A stretch of DNA of 64,000 bases. It comes from AP-15 sp963787425 (GTDB taxonomy: Bacteria > Pseudomonadota > Alphaproteobacteria > ATCC43930 > CGMCC-115725). The stretch covers positions 62,001 through 126,000 of the forward strand of contig CAWBCV010000020.1 of assembly GCA_963787425.1 (NCBI GenBank), given 5' to 3'. A program made the position numbers and the translations under genes. Position 1 is the stretch's first letter; the number at the start of each line of letters is the position of its first letter. Under the pieces are notes generated by a model, which was not told where the DNA came from, did no database searches, and saw only the letters and a program-made list of their open reading frames with translations. Below are positions 24,984 through 33,222 of this stretch, one piece after another.

Positions 24984-26576
24984 TCACGCCGCCGCAGCGT
25001 CCTCGCGGATCATTGCCGCGCCCTTTTCGCCGATCATGATCGTCGGTGCGTTGGTGTTGCCGGTCGTCACGGTCGGCATCACCGAGGCGTCGACGACGCG
25101 CAGCCCGGCGACGCCGCGAATCCGCAGCCGCGAATCGACGACGGCCGCCGGGTCCTCTCCCATCCGGCAGGTGCCGACCGGGTGATGCAGGTTCATCCCG
25201 GCCCGGTGCATGAAGTCGATCAGCGCATCATCCGAATTCACGTCAGAACCGGGCATCGTCTCGGCGGCGCAGTGGCGAGGCGGCGAAGATCCGCCGGGCA
25301 TGGCGCGTCCCGTAGAGAAGGACCTGTTCATCGCTCGCCGCCGACAGGTAATCGGGCGGATCGACGGCGCCTCGAACGGGTCGGCCGAGCGCGCCATGAT
25401 CGTCCCGCGGCTGTCCGGCCGCACGGCGCACACGACGAGCGTCATCCCCGGCTCCCGCTCGAGGCGGCCGATGCCGTTCGGGTCGTAGCTGCCCGGGGTA
25501 AACAGCAATTGCAGATCCGGGCTCGCCAGACCTTCGCGGTTGCGGCAGAACACCATGGCGGTGGTGACGCCAAAGGTCAGCGCGCCGCGGCCGGTCGCGG
25601 CAAACCGCCCGACCTCGCGCGCCAGCCGAACGCCGCGCGCCAGCTGATTGACAGACACCTCGTCTTTCACGCGGTGCGTCACTCGAACCGCGAAATGGTC
25701 GGAAAGATTGGCACCGACCGCGGGCAATTCATGCACCACCTCGACGCCGATCGATTGCAGATGGCCGGCCGGGCCAATGCCCGAAATTTGCAGCAGATGC
25801 GGCGAATTGACAGTGCCGCCGCTGACTACGACCTCGCGCGCCGCGGCAACCCGCCGGTCACTGCCGCTCTGGCGAAATGCCACGCCTGTGCAGCGCCTTC
25901 CGTCGAACAGCAGCCGGGTCGCGACCGCCTTGGTCTCGACCCGCAGATTTTGGCGCCGCCGCGCCTCGGCAAGAAAGGTTTGTGCCGTCGACCCGCGAAA
26001 CCGTCCCCGCCGCGTCATTTGCGAATACCCGGCCCCCTCCTGGACTCTACCGTTGTAATCGGGGGTGAACGGAAACCCGGCCTCTTGCGCGGCTTCGACA
26101 AAGCGATGGGTCAACGGCAGGATCGTGCGGTAATCCTCGACGAGGAGCGGACCGCTCTTGCCGCGATACTCCAACTCCCCGGACACATAATGTTCGGATT
26201 TCTTGAAATAGGGCAGGACGTCCTCATAGCTCCAGCCGCGGCAACCCATCTGCGCCCAGCCGTCGTAATCCGCCGAGTTGCTGCGGACGTAGAGCGTGCC
26301 GTTAATCGAGCTGGTGCCGCCCAGCACTCTGCCGCGCGGCCAATGCAATGATCGGTTGCCGGTGCCCTTCTCCGCCTCGGCGTAGTAATTCCAGTTGACC
26401 AGCGGATTGGCCCGCAAATGCAAAGCGCCGGCCGGCACATGGATCATCGGGTGCCAGTCGCTCGGGCCGGCCTCGATCAATACCACCCGAGCGCCGTCCG
26501 CGCTCAACCGATCGGCGAGCACGCACCCGGCCGACCCCGCCCCGACGACGACGTAATCAGCCGACAGATCCGTCAC
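24984..26576 (-). CDS. GMC family FAD oxidoreductase (choline dehydrogenase-like)
   Basis: A 530-residue glucose-methanol-choline oxidoreductase. The FAD-binding start DYVVVGAGSAGCVLADRLS, GRVLGGTSSINGTLYVRS and GGTVNSPHLLQISGIGP (GMC signature) are visible. Near the C-terminus MNLHHPVGTCRMG carries the catalytic His. Between about 25375 and 25270 the frame carries two opposite indels. The alternative frame there reads DYLSAASDEQVLLYGTRHA, which is the true family sequence, so about 35 residues shown by the single frame are wrong. Confidence 0.88.
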   Translation of the reverse strand: MTDLSADYVVVGAGSAGCVLADRLSADGARVVLIEAGPSDWHPMIHVPAGALHLRANPLVNWNYYAEAEKGTGNRSLHWPRGRVLGGTSSINGTLYVRSNSADYDGWAQMGCRGWSYEDVLPYFKKSEHYVSGELEYRGKSGPLLVEDYRTILPLTHRFVEAAQEAGFPFTPDYNGRVQEGAGYSQMTRRGRFRGSTAQTFLAEARRRQNLRVETKAVATRLLFDGRRCTGVAFRQSGSDRRVAAAREVVVSGGTVNSPHLLQISGIGPAGHLQSIGVEVVHELPAVGANLSDHFAVRVTHRVKDEVSVNQLARGVRLAREVGRFAATGRGALTFGVTTAMVFCRNREGLASPDLQLLFTPGSYDPNGIGRLEREPGMTLVVCAVRPDSRGTIMARSADPFEAPSIRPITCRRRAMNRSFSTGRAMPGGSSPPRHCAAETMPGSDVNSDDALIDFMHRAGMNLHHPVGTCRMGEDPAAVVDSRLRIRGVAGLRVVDASVMPTVTTGNTNAPTIMIGEKGAAMIREDAAAA

Positions 26577-26612
26577 TCCCTCCCTCCTTCCCGCGGCCCC
26601 CTCCCATTCCCT

Positions 26613-26635
26613 CCTCCCTCCGCAAGCGGGGGAGG
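26613..26635. repeat. GC-rich inverted repeat
   Basis: CCTCCCTCCGC-AA-GCGGGGGAGG, an 11-bp arm with one mismatch, lies between the GMC gene start and the stop of the minus-strand alpha/beta-hydrolase. The downstream GTTAGGGTGGGG is typical of a dispersed alphaproteobacterial repeat. It may stop or stabilise the hydrolase transcript, but there is no T-run. Confidence 0.5.
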
Positions 26636-26655
26636 GTTAGGGTGGGGCATCCTCC

Positions 26656-27405
26656 TCACTGCGGCGTGTGGCGATCCAGGAATTGCGTGACGCGATCGAT
26701 CGCAGTCTGCAGATGCTCCGGCCCCTTCCATTGCCACAGTACCTCGACATTGGGAGCCAGGTCGGCGATTTCCTCGCCAATCACCTTTGGATGCGGCGGG
26801 TCGTCGCCGGGCATGACCAGCAGCGGGGTCTTGCATTGGCGCACGAATTCGCGGGTCACGCTGAACACGAAATCGCTGCCGAACATGTCGCCGCCGAATT
26901 TGTTCAAAATGCACTCATCGATCTCGGGGCGCTCCTCACGGAGGCCCCTCGCCCAGGTCTGCAACAGGTTGTGGAATACGTCGCGATTGTCAGCATGGCC
27001 GATCGGGTTCTGCAATACCGCCGCGCTGATGCGGTTTGGCGCCAGCTCGCACAAGGTCAAGCAGAACGACGCGCCGATGCAGCCGCCTATGACATGAAAC
27101 CGATCGAGCCCGAGATGGTCCGCCAACGCCAGGTGATCGCCGGCATAGGTGTGCCAGTCGTCGGTCGCATCGATCCGGGTGCGTGCGCGGCCGGCGTTGC
27201 GCTGGTCCATCGCCACGACCCGATACTTGCCCCCCAGGACGGCGATCGGATCCATCCAGACTGCCGGCGCCGACGGGTTCGACGGGCTGTGCCGCCAGAA
27301 GCCCAGCTCCGAACGCAGCCCGCCCGGCGCAAAGATCATCAGCGGATAGCCGGAGCCGTGCACCTCGTAATAGATCTCGCCGTCCGGAACCTTTAGCGTC
27401 GGCAT
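26656..27405 (-). CDS. Alpha/beta hydrolase with Cys at the nucleophile position
   Basis: A 249-residue hydrolase. The start at 27405 is set by GGAGGGAG a few bases upstream; 27432 is in frame but weaker. The nucleophile elbow reads VIGGCIGAS, so the usual Ser is Cys, as in dienelactone hydrolases. The oxyanion part IFAPGGLRSELGFW, the region MDQRNAGRA, the acid loop LVMPGDDPPHP and the His in KGPEHLQ are visible. The substrate is not evident. Confidence 0.85.
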   Translation of the reverse strand: MPTLKVPDGEIYYEVHGSGYPLMIFAPGGLRSELGFWRHSPSNPSAPAVWMDPIAVLGGKYRVVAMDQRNAGRARTRIDATDDWHTYAGDHLALADHLGLDRFHVIGGCIGASFCLTLCELAPNRISAAVLQNPIGHADNRDVFHNLLQTWARGLREERPEIDECILNKFGGDMFGSDFVFSVTREFVRQCKTPLLVMPGDDPPHPKVIGEEIADLAPNVEVLWQWKGPEHLQTAIDRVTQFLDRHTPQ

Positions 27406-27535
27406 CTCTCCCTCCTGGTTGTCAGAACTCACGCTAGCTGCCGGAGGCCGTTGACGACAACCTTAAAATCAGCCCCTTTGCCGGACTGCCGGGGATGGTG
27501 CGCAGAGGCGCGATCGCGCGGACGAGGAGGTAGGC

Positions 27536-28366
27536 ATGAGCTACGAGGCTGAGTGGTTGGCGCGCTTCGGTGAAGAAGCGGAACCCGCGCCGGACCTACC
27601 CAATCTGCCATGGCTGCACCAAGTCCTGATGCGCCGTACACATCGGCGTTATGCCGAGCGCCCGGTCCCCGAACCCTTGCTGCGCCTATTGCTGGGAACG
27701 GCGTTTTCGGCGTCCTCGAAATCGGATTTCCAGCAAGTCACTGTCATTTGGGTCAGGGACCGCAAGAGCCGCGATCGCCTCGCGGCGCTCGTGCCCGACA
27801 TGCCGTGGGTCGGAAACGCGCCGGAATTTTTGGTCTTTTGCGGCGACGCTCACCGCCTCGAGCGGATCGGCGAGCTGCGCGGTCACAGGAACGAGAACGG
27901 CAAGCTCGAGGGGTTTTTCAACGCCGCTGTCGACGCGGCACTGGTTATGCAGACCTTCATCCTGGCTGCCGAAACCGCGGGTCTCGGGTGCTGTCCGATC
28001 AGCGTCATCCGCGACCACGCCGAGACCGTCGCCGAGATTTTGGGTCTGCCCGACAAGGTGTTCCCGGTAGCGGGGCTGTGCGTCGGTCACCCCGCCGTCG
28101 CCGGGCACGTCAGCATGCGCCTCCCTCTCGCGGCGACTGTGCACATCGATCATTATGACGAGCGGCGGCTCTCCGAAGCTGTCGATGCTTATGACCGGCG
28201 CCGCGATGCGCGATACTCGCTGCCGCGTGAGCAGCAGCGCGCGCCCGATGTCTTTGGCTATGCGCCTTTTTACGGTTGGTCGGAAGACAAGGCGCGGCAC
28301 GCTGCTCAACCCGAAGGCGAGAGCTTTCCGACCTTCTTGCACACGCGCGGTTTCTCCCTGGATTGA
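27536..28366 (+). CDS. Nitroreductase family protein (NfsA-like)
   Basis: A 276-residue FMN-dependent nitroreductase. MRRTHRRYAERPVPEPLL near the N-terminus contacts FMN phosphate. GCCPISVIRDHAETVAEILGLPDKVFPVAGLCVGHP matches the oxygen-insensitive NfsA/Frp type. The C-terminus HAAQPEGESFPTFLHTRGFSLD is family-like. It reduces nitroaromatics or quinones with NAD(P)H. The ctpA-like gene follows 90 bp on. Confidence 0.85.
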   Translation: MSYEAEWLARFGEEAEPAPDLPNLPWLHQVLMRRTHRRYAERPVPEPLLRLLLGTAFSASSKSDFQQVTVIWVRDRKSRDRLAALVPDMPWVGNAPEFLVFCGDAHRLERIGELRGHRNENGKLEGFFNAAVDAALVMQTFILAAETAGLGCCPISVIRDHAETVAEILGLPDKVFPVAGLCVGHPAVAGHVSMRLPLAATVHIDHYDERRLSEAVDAYDRRRDARYSLPREQQRAPDVFGYAPFYGWSEDKARHAAQPEGESFPTFLHTRGFSLD

Positions 28367-28455
28367 CCGCACTCGGGCAGACCGCCCTGGAAGCCGGCCT
28401 GTCAGAGACTACATCCTGCGCGGCTGATCCGCGCCAAACCCTCCGCGAGAACTCG

Positions 28456-29814
28456 ATGATCGACATTTCACGCCCGCACCACTCGGCTGTAAGGGCCGCC
28501 GCCGTCGTCCTGGTCTCGCTGACGCTGTACGCCTGCGACAGCGCGGGGGCGGGCACCGGAGCCTACCCGGCCGACCCGAGCGATCTTGGCCTGATCCAGG
28601 ACGCGATGAAGCAGGTCGAGAAGAATTACGTCGCGCCGGTGACCGGCGGTGAGCTCGCCAAGGATGCCCTGAAGGGCATGCTGACGCGGCTCGATCCGCA
28701 TTCCGATTACATGGATCAGGAGCAATATCAGCAGATGGCCGCGGTGACTCGCGGCCAATTCGGGGGCATCGGCGTCGAGCTGACCCTCGAAGGCAAAGTG
28801 CCGGAGGTGATCTCGCCCATCGACGGCACGCCGGCCGCCGAGGCGGGCATCGAGCCGGGAGACCGCATCGTCAAGATCGACGCTCTTCCGACCACAGGCA
28901 TGGATGTCGAGGAAGTGGTCAAGCGGCTGCGGGGGCCTGCGGGGAGCAGGGTCACCCTGTCTATTGCTCGCAACGATCGCGGCGCTTTCGATGTGACGCT
29001 GACGCGCAACGTGATCCGCGTCGTCTCGGTCAAGTCGGATCTCAAGCCGAACAACATCGGCTATGCCCGCATTACCACCTTCACCGAGAATACCGCTTCC
29101 GAGCTCGCCGGCGCGATCGAGAGAATGAAGGCGCGGACGCAGGGCCGGCTGAACGGCTTCATCCTCGATTTGCGTAACGACCCCGGCGGGTTGCTCGACG
29201 CTTCGATCGACGTCGCCGGGGATTTTCTCGACGGCGGTGTCGTGGTCACCACCCGCGGCCGCAACACGGCGGACGACCATGTCTACCGCGCTCAGGTGAC
29301 AGGCGACCTGCTGCGCGGAACACCCGTGGTCGTGCTGCTCAACAGCGCCTCGGCGTCGGCTGCCGAAATCGTCGCCGGCGCCTTGCAGGACCACCGCCGC
29401 GCGACCGTCATGGGAACCCGCAGCTTTGGCAAGGGCTCGGTGCAGACCATCATCCCGCTGGAGGGCCGCGGCGCGCTGCGCCTGACGACTGCGCTATACT
29501 ACACACCGTCCGGCCGCTCCATTCAGGGCCAGGGTATTTCGCCCGATATCGTCGTCAATGTCCCGAAAAGCCAACAGGTGGCAAATGCCGTGATCAGCTT
29601 CGAAAGCGATCTCTACGGGGCTCTGAAGAACGGAGGCTCGATCAACTCGCCATCAGGCGTCAGCTCCGCAACCTCCGCTCGGACCGCTACCGCCGAGGCG
29701 GAGCATCCGATCAAGCCGATGATCATCGGCACCGGCAACGACCCGCAGGTCGCCGCCGCTCTCGACTTTCTGCAAAAGGCGGTGCGCCGAGAGGCGGGGG
29801 CGCAGCACGGCTGA
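28456..29814 (+). CDS. S41 family C-terminal processing peptidase (lipoprotein)
   Basis: A 452-residue periplasmic protease. The ATG at 28456 gives a signal peptide with lipobox SLTLYAC, so it is lipid-anchored. The PDZ domain (about 115-190) includes GGIGVELTLEGKVPEVISPIDG. The S41 catalytic Ser lies in NSASASAAEIVAGALQDHR and the Lys in GTRSFGKGSVQTIIPL. A Ser/Thr/Ala-rich C-terminal tail follows. CtpA-type proteases trim periplasmic and envelope proteins. A lipoprotein gene follows 22 bp on. Confidence 0.92.
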   Translation: MIDISRPHHSAVRAAAVVLVSLTLYACDSAGAGTGAYPADPSDLGLIQDAMKQVEKNYVAPVTGGELAKDALKGMLTRLDPHSDYMDQEQYQQMAAVTRGQFGGIGVELTLEGKVPEVISPIDGTPAAEAGIEPGDRIVKIDALPTTGMDVEEVVKRLRGPAGSRVTLSIARNDRGAFDVTLTRNVIRVVSVKSDLKPNNIGYARITTFTENTASELAGAIERMKARTQGRLNGFILDLRNDPGGLLDASIDVAGDFLDGGVVVTTRGRNTADDHVYRAQVTGDLLRGTPVVVLLNSASASAAEIVAGALQDHRRATVMGTRSFGKGSVQTIIPLEGRGALRLTTALYYTPSGRSIQGQGISPDIVVNVPKSQQVANAVISFESDLYGALKNGGSINSPSGVSSATSARTATAEAEHPIKPMIIGTGNDPQVAAALDFLQKAVRREAGAQHG

Positions 29815-29836
29815 CGCCGTCGATCCTGGGGGTGGG

Positions 29837-30343
29837 ATGCGCGCCGTTGCCTTTTTGCTGACGCTGGCTCTTGCTGCGAGCTGCTCCCCCGAGAGCGGGT
29901 TGCCGCCATTGCCGACGGATCAAGTGCATGCGCGCTTCCCTCCAGGTGGTGTCGTTAACAGCATCGAAATCGATGCCGTCGACCGACTGCCGCTGCGCAC
30001 TGCAGAGCTGGTCTCGCCCGATGGCCAGGCGACGCCGGCTTCGTACCTCCATGTCAACTCGTCGCCGAGCGTCACGTTTTACCAAAGACAAATCGATACC
30101 CCCTACGAAGGCAACATATTTGGCATCCACAGCGTCGCACAGGTTACTGCCGTGGCGACCGGCGCACCGCAGGGCGATGCTCAACTTCTGGCGATGGTCT
30201 CGACCGCATCGATCCCGTTGCCCGACGAAATCGAATATCGCCGGGACTGGCGCAGCTACCGCATCTTTCTCAGTTTCGGCGATCTCGCCGGCGAAGTCGA
30301 AAGGCGCGTCCTGCCCGCTCCCGAGCCACCGCCGAAAGGCTAG
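29837..30343 (+). CDS. Putative lipoprotein
   Basis: A 168-residue protein with a short signal peptide and lipobox (LTLALAASC, Cys at residue 16). The remainder has VNSIEIDAVDRLPLRTAELV and a C-terminal RDWRSYRIFLSFGD stretch. No domain is recognised. It probably shares a transcript with the preceding S41 protease, as they are 22 bp apart on the same strand, and it could be its accessory factor or substrate (inference). It is convergent with folE. Confidence 0.65.
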   Translation: MRAVAFLLTLALAASCSPESGLPPLPTDQVHARFPPGGVVNSIEIDAVDRLPLRTAELVSPDGQATPASYLHVNSSPSVTFYQRQIDTPYEGNIFGIHSVAQVTAVATGAPQGDAQLLAMVSTASIPLPDEIEYRRDWRSYRIFLSFGDLAGEVERRVLPAPEPPPKG

Positions 30344-30347
30344 CGGC

Positions 30348-31007
30348 TCAGACGTTGTCCAGCTTGGCGCTGCCAGGGGTGCCAATCATCGACAGGACCT
30401 CGCGCCGGCTCAGCGGGTCATCGCGGAACGCGCCAAGCATCCGGCTGGTCACCATCGTGACGCCGGGTTTGTGCACGCCGCGCGTGGTCATGCATTGGTG
30501 AGCTGCCTCGATCACCACGGCGACCCCCTTGGGCTGCAACACCTCGTCGAGCGTGTTGGCGATCTGCGCCGTCATTTTTTCCTGGATCTGCAACCGCTTG
30601 GCATAGACTTCGACAAGACGCGCGAGCTTTGAAATGCCGACCACCCGTTTGTTCGGCAGATAGGCAACGTGCACCTTGCCGATGATCGGCGCGATGTGGT
30701 GCTCGCAATGCGATTCGAAACGGATGTCCCTGAGCGCAACAATTTCGTCGTAACCGTCGGTTTCCTCGAAGGTGCGCTGCAGCAGCGCTACCGGATCCAC
30801 GCCATAGCCGCTGAAAAACTCCTCGTAGGAACGCACGACGCGGTCGGGGGTGCCGAGCAGCCCTTCGCGGTTGGGGTCATCGCCAGCCCAGCGCAGCAGT
30901 GTGCGAACCGCGTCCAAGGCCTCCTCGCGGGTTGGCTGCCGCGCCGGGACAGGTTGCCGAGAACGTGGTTCGGACAGAGACACGGAAGGAGCCAAAGCTC
31001 GGGGCAT
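30348..31007 (-). CDS. folE: GTP cyclohydrolase I FolE
   Basis: Makes 7,8-dihydroneopterin triphosphate from GTP, first in folate synthesis. The 219-residue enzyme has FESHCEHHIAPIIGKVHVAYLP and HQCMTTRGVHKPG, with the zinc Cys and His residues, and ends in the family part AFRDDPLSRREVLSMI. The first 20 residues (LAPSVSLSEPRSR) coincide with a repeat-like stretch and are not conserved. A GTG start within it is possible. Confidence 0.95.
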   Translation of the reverse strand: MPRALAPSVSLSEPRSRQPVPARQPTREEALDAVRTLLRWAGDDPNREGLLGTPDRVVRSYEEFFSGYGVDPVALLQRTFEETDGYDEIVALRDIRFESHCEHHIAPIIGKVHVAYLPNKRVVGISKLARLVEVYAKRLQIQEKMTAQIANTLDEVLQPKGVAVVIEAAHQCMTTRGVHKPGVTMVTSRMLGAFRDDPLSRREVLSMIGTPGSAKLDNV

Positions 31008-31076
31008 CGAGGTTTCTCTGTGTTGGTTGGAAAGGTCCGCGGGCGGGGGCGCTCCGTGAGATCCCCTCGGCCAGCG

Positions 31077-31475
31077 TCAGTTGAGCCGGACCGCCTGATG
31101 GGGGCTGTCGAGCGAGAACGCGGGGATGCGGACCGAGAAGCTATCGCCGCCCCTCGTTTCCATCTGATACGTCCCCACCATGATCCCTGAGGGTGTCGGC
31201 AGCGGGGTGCCGCTGGTGTATTCGAAGGCCTCGCCGGGAGCGAGCACCGGCTGCTCGCCGACGACACCATCGCCGCGCACCTCCTTGATCTGTCCGCGGC
31301 TGTCGGTGATTTGCCAGTGCCGGTGGCGCAGCTGGACGGTTTCCTTGCCGCGATTCTCGATGCGGACATGGTAGGCCCAGACATAATGGTTCTCGACCGG
31401 CGAGGATTGGTCCTCCAAGTAGAACGGCTTGACCGTGACCTTGATCGATCGGGTGGTTTCTGAGTACATGGTCAT
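31077..31475 (-). CDS. apaG: ApaG (Co2+/Mg2+ efflux-associated) protein
   Basis: A single-domain protein of about 130 residues with an FN3-like beta-fold. SIKVTVKPFYLEDQSSPVENHYVWAYHVRIEN and MVGTYQMETRGGDSFSVRIPAFSLD are classic ApaG. Start 31475 or 31469 (second Met). The exact role in bacteria is unclear, with a link to Co2+ resistance. It is upstream of folE on the same strand, with a repeat-like element in the 69-bp gap. Confidence 0.93.
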   Translation of the reverse strand: MTMYSETTRSIKVTVKPFYLEDQSSPVENHYVWAYHVRIENRGKETVQLRHRHWQITDSRGQIKEVRGDGVVGEQPVLAPGEAFEYTSGTPLPTPSGIMVGTYQMETRGGDSFSVRIPAFSLDSPHQAVRLN

Positions 31476-31561
31476 AGCCCTCTCGCATCTCGACCCGGTA
31501 CGGCACAAGGCCGTGCCGGCAAGCAGATCGATCTACAATGTCGGCCGCGCGCCGAAACGCG

Positions 31562-32446
31562 TCAAGATCGGCGCGCGGGCGCCAGCAATTCGAGAATTCT
31601 GGCGTCGACGACCTGCCGAGAACCCTGCGGACTGATCGGCTGGATGCAGACATGGTCGGCGCCGGCTTCCCGGTGCTCTTGAACTCGTGCCCGGATTGCA
31701 CCTTCGTCGCCCCACGCGACCATCGCGTCGAGAAAGCGCTCGGAGCCGCCCCCGGCGAGGTCGTCATCACCGAAGCCCTCGCGCCGCCAGCTGTTGACAT
31801 AATTCTCAAGCTGCATGTAGCGCGAAAGCGCCTCTCGCGCGGCACGGCGCGCCGCCGCCGGGTCGGTCTCCAACAGGACCCAGACTTCCGGACAAAGGAG
31901 CTTGCCAGGCCCGAGGATTGCGCGGGCCTTCGCGGTGTGCTCCGGCGTCGTGTTGTACGGGTGCGCACCATCGGCGAGCTCGGATGACAACGCCATCATT
32001 CTGGGTCCCAATGCCGCGACAACCGTCAGCGGCTTCTCGCGCGGCATCGGCGCTTGGTAGGGCGCGTCGCGCATCCCTGCGAGATACTCCCGCATCGTTG
32101 CTACCGGCTTGCCGTAGTTATGGCCGCGCACTCCTTGCACCATCGGCCGATGCGACACGCCGACTCCGAGCAGAAAACGGTCGTCCGATTGTTCATTGAG
32201 GCCGCGCTGTCCATTGGCCATCGCCATCGGATCGCGAGCATAGATGTTGGCGATGCCCGTCGCGACTATGAGCCTTTGCGTATTCGCGAGCAGCCAGGCG
32301 GAGTGCACCAGCGCATTCCGCCCGCGACTTTCGGGGATCCATAGCGCGGTATACCCCCATTCTTCGACCCGTTTCGCGAACGCCGCCGCCGCCACTGCGG
32401 TCATGCCGTCCATCGAAATCCAAACGCCGAGTTTTCCCAGTTCCAT
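31562..32446 (-). CDS. LLM-class, probably F420-type, oxidoreductase
   Basis: A 294-residue luciferase-like oxidoreductase. The start at 32446 has AGGAGGGG 6 bp upstream. The N-terminus LGKLGVWISMDGM, GYTALWIPESRGRNALVHSAWLLA and the segment ATGIANIYARDPMAMANGQ match a bacterial LLM family often annotated as F420-dependent. Whether the organism makes F420 cannot be judged here, so FMN use is possible. It is the third LLM gene in the window. Confidence 0.85.
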   Translation of the reverse strand: MELGKLGVWISMDGMTAVAAAAFAKRVEEWGYTALWIPESRGRNALVHSAWLLANTQRLIVATGIANIYARDPMAMANGQRGLNEQSDDRFLLGVGVSHRPMVQGVRGHNYGKPVATMREYLAGMRDAPYQAPMPREKPLTVVAALGPRMMALSSELADGAHPYNTTPEHTAKARAILGPGKLLCPEVWVLLETDPAAARRAAREALSRYMQLENYVNSWRREGFGDDDLAGGGSERFLDAMVAWGDEGAIRARVQEHREAGADHVCIQPISPQGSRQVVDARILELLAPARRS

Positions 32447-32688
32447 CGCCGGCCCCTCCTGCAGATGACCGCGCGAGTGTGAATCGCCGCACTCGCTGCG
32501 TCCAGCCCTTCGGCACACGACGGGAACTCGTCGGGAACATGACGCAATCCCCGCCTGTATTCATTCAGGGATGCTGGCTGGGGTTTTGCAACGCCGGACC
32601 CCCCGAATATCCGGTGTGGCGCTGGTCCATTAACGGCTTAGCTACTGGTTGTTGGAGATGAATGGGGTCGGGGGTCGGGAGAGGCGTA

Positions 32689-32856
32689 ATGGACCACAAA
32701 ATCGCAGAGTATTCGCTCGCCGAACTGGTTGAAGATCCCCTGGTCGGCCTTCTGATGAAGAGTGACGGGGTCGATCGCCGCAGCATCGAGCTTCTGTTCG
32801 AGCGCGTCGCACGCAGCCCCAGGTACCGCGAGGCCGCACCGTGCCCGGACTGCTGA
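32689..32856 (+). CDS. Small conserved-looking protein
   Basis: A 55-residue protein starting MDHKIAEYSLAELVEDPLVG, then MKSDGVDRRSIELLFERVAR. GGGAGAGG about 6 bp upstream is a good ribosome-binding site. Short proteins with this SLAELVEDPLV-SDGVD-RSIELLFERVA pattern occur in rhizobia (from memory). The next ORF overlaps its end by 16 bp. No function is known to me. Confidence 0.6.
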   Translation: MDHKIAEYSLAELVEDPLVGLLMKSDGVDRRSIELLFERVARSPRYREAAPCPDC

Positions 32857-33119
32857 TCGCCGCGGGCGGCATCGGGCTGGTCGAGGCGACCGCCGCGCTT
32901 TGGTTGGAAAGCAAGCACCGGATCGGCCGGCGCTGCTTCGCTGGTCTGCTCGCGCTCGCCATAGGCTCGAGCGTTTTTTCCGTCCTCGCTTGGGCGGCGA
33001 CTGCGATTGCGCGCATCGCTCCTTTGCCGCTTACCTGGGCGTTCGCGGTTGCAGTCGCGCTTCTTTTCGCGGTGCGATTGTATCGAGAATTGCGGGTTTT
33101 GCCGGGCGACCCTCGCTGA
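32841..33119 (+). CDS. Small integral membrane protein
   Basis: A 92-residue, mostly hydrophobic ORF starting with GTG (LLIAAGGIGLVEATAALWL, then CFAGLLALAIGSSVFSVLAWA, then TWAFAVAVALLFAVRLYREL), suggesting three membrane segments. It overlaps the preceding small gene by 16 bp, so they may be coupled. No family is recognised. It is less secure than its neighbour because it depends on a GTG start. Confidence 0.45.
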   Translation: MPGLLIAAGGIGLVEATAALWLESKHRIGRRCFAGLLALAIGSSVFSVLAWAATAIARIAPLPLTWAFAVAVALLFAVRLYRELRVLPGDPR

Positions 33120-33222
33120 CCTTCTCGCTGGGCGGCTGATCCTCGCCCTCTCCGAATATCCGGGTTTCCGCGGCAGGGCTCTTGCCCGGCCGCGAGTGGT
33201 GCGCGATATCAGGGCGGCACAG

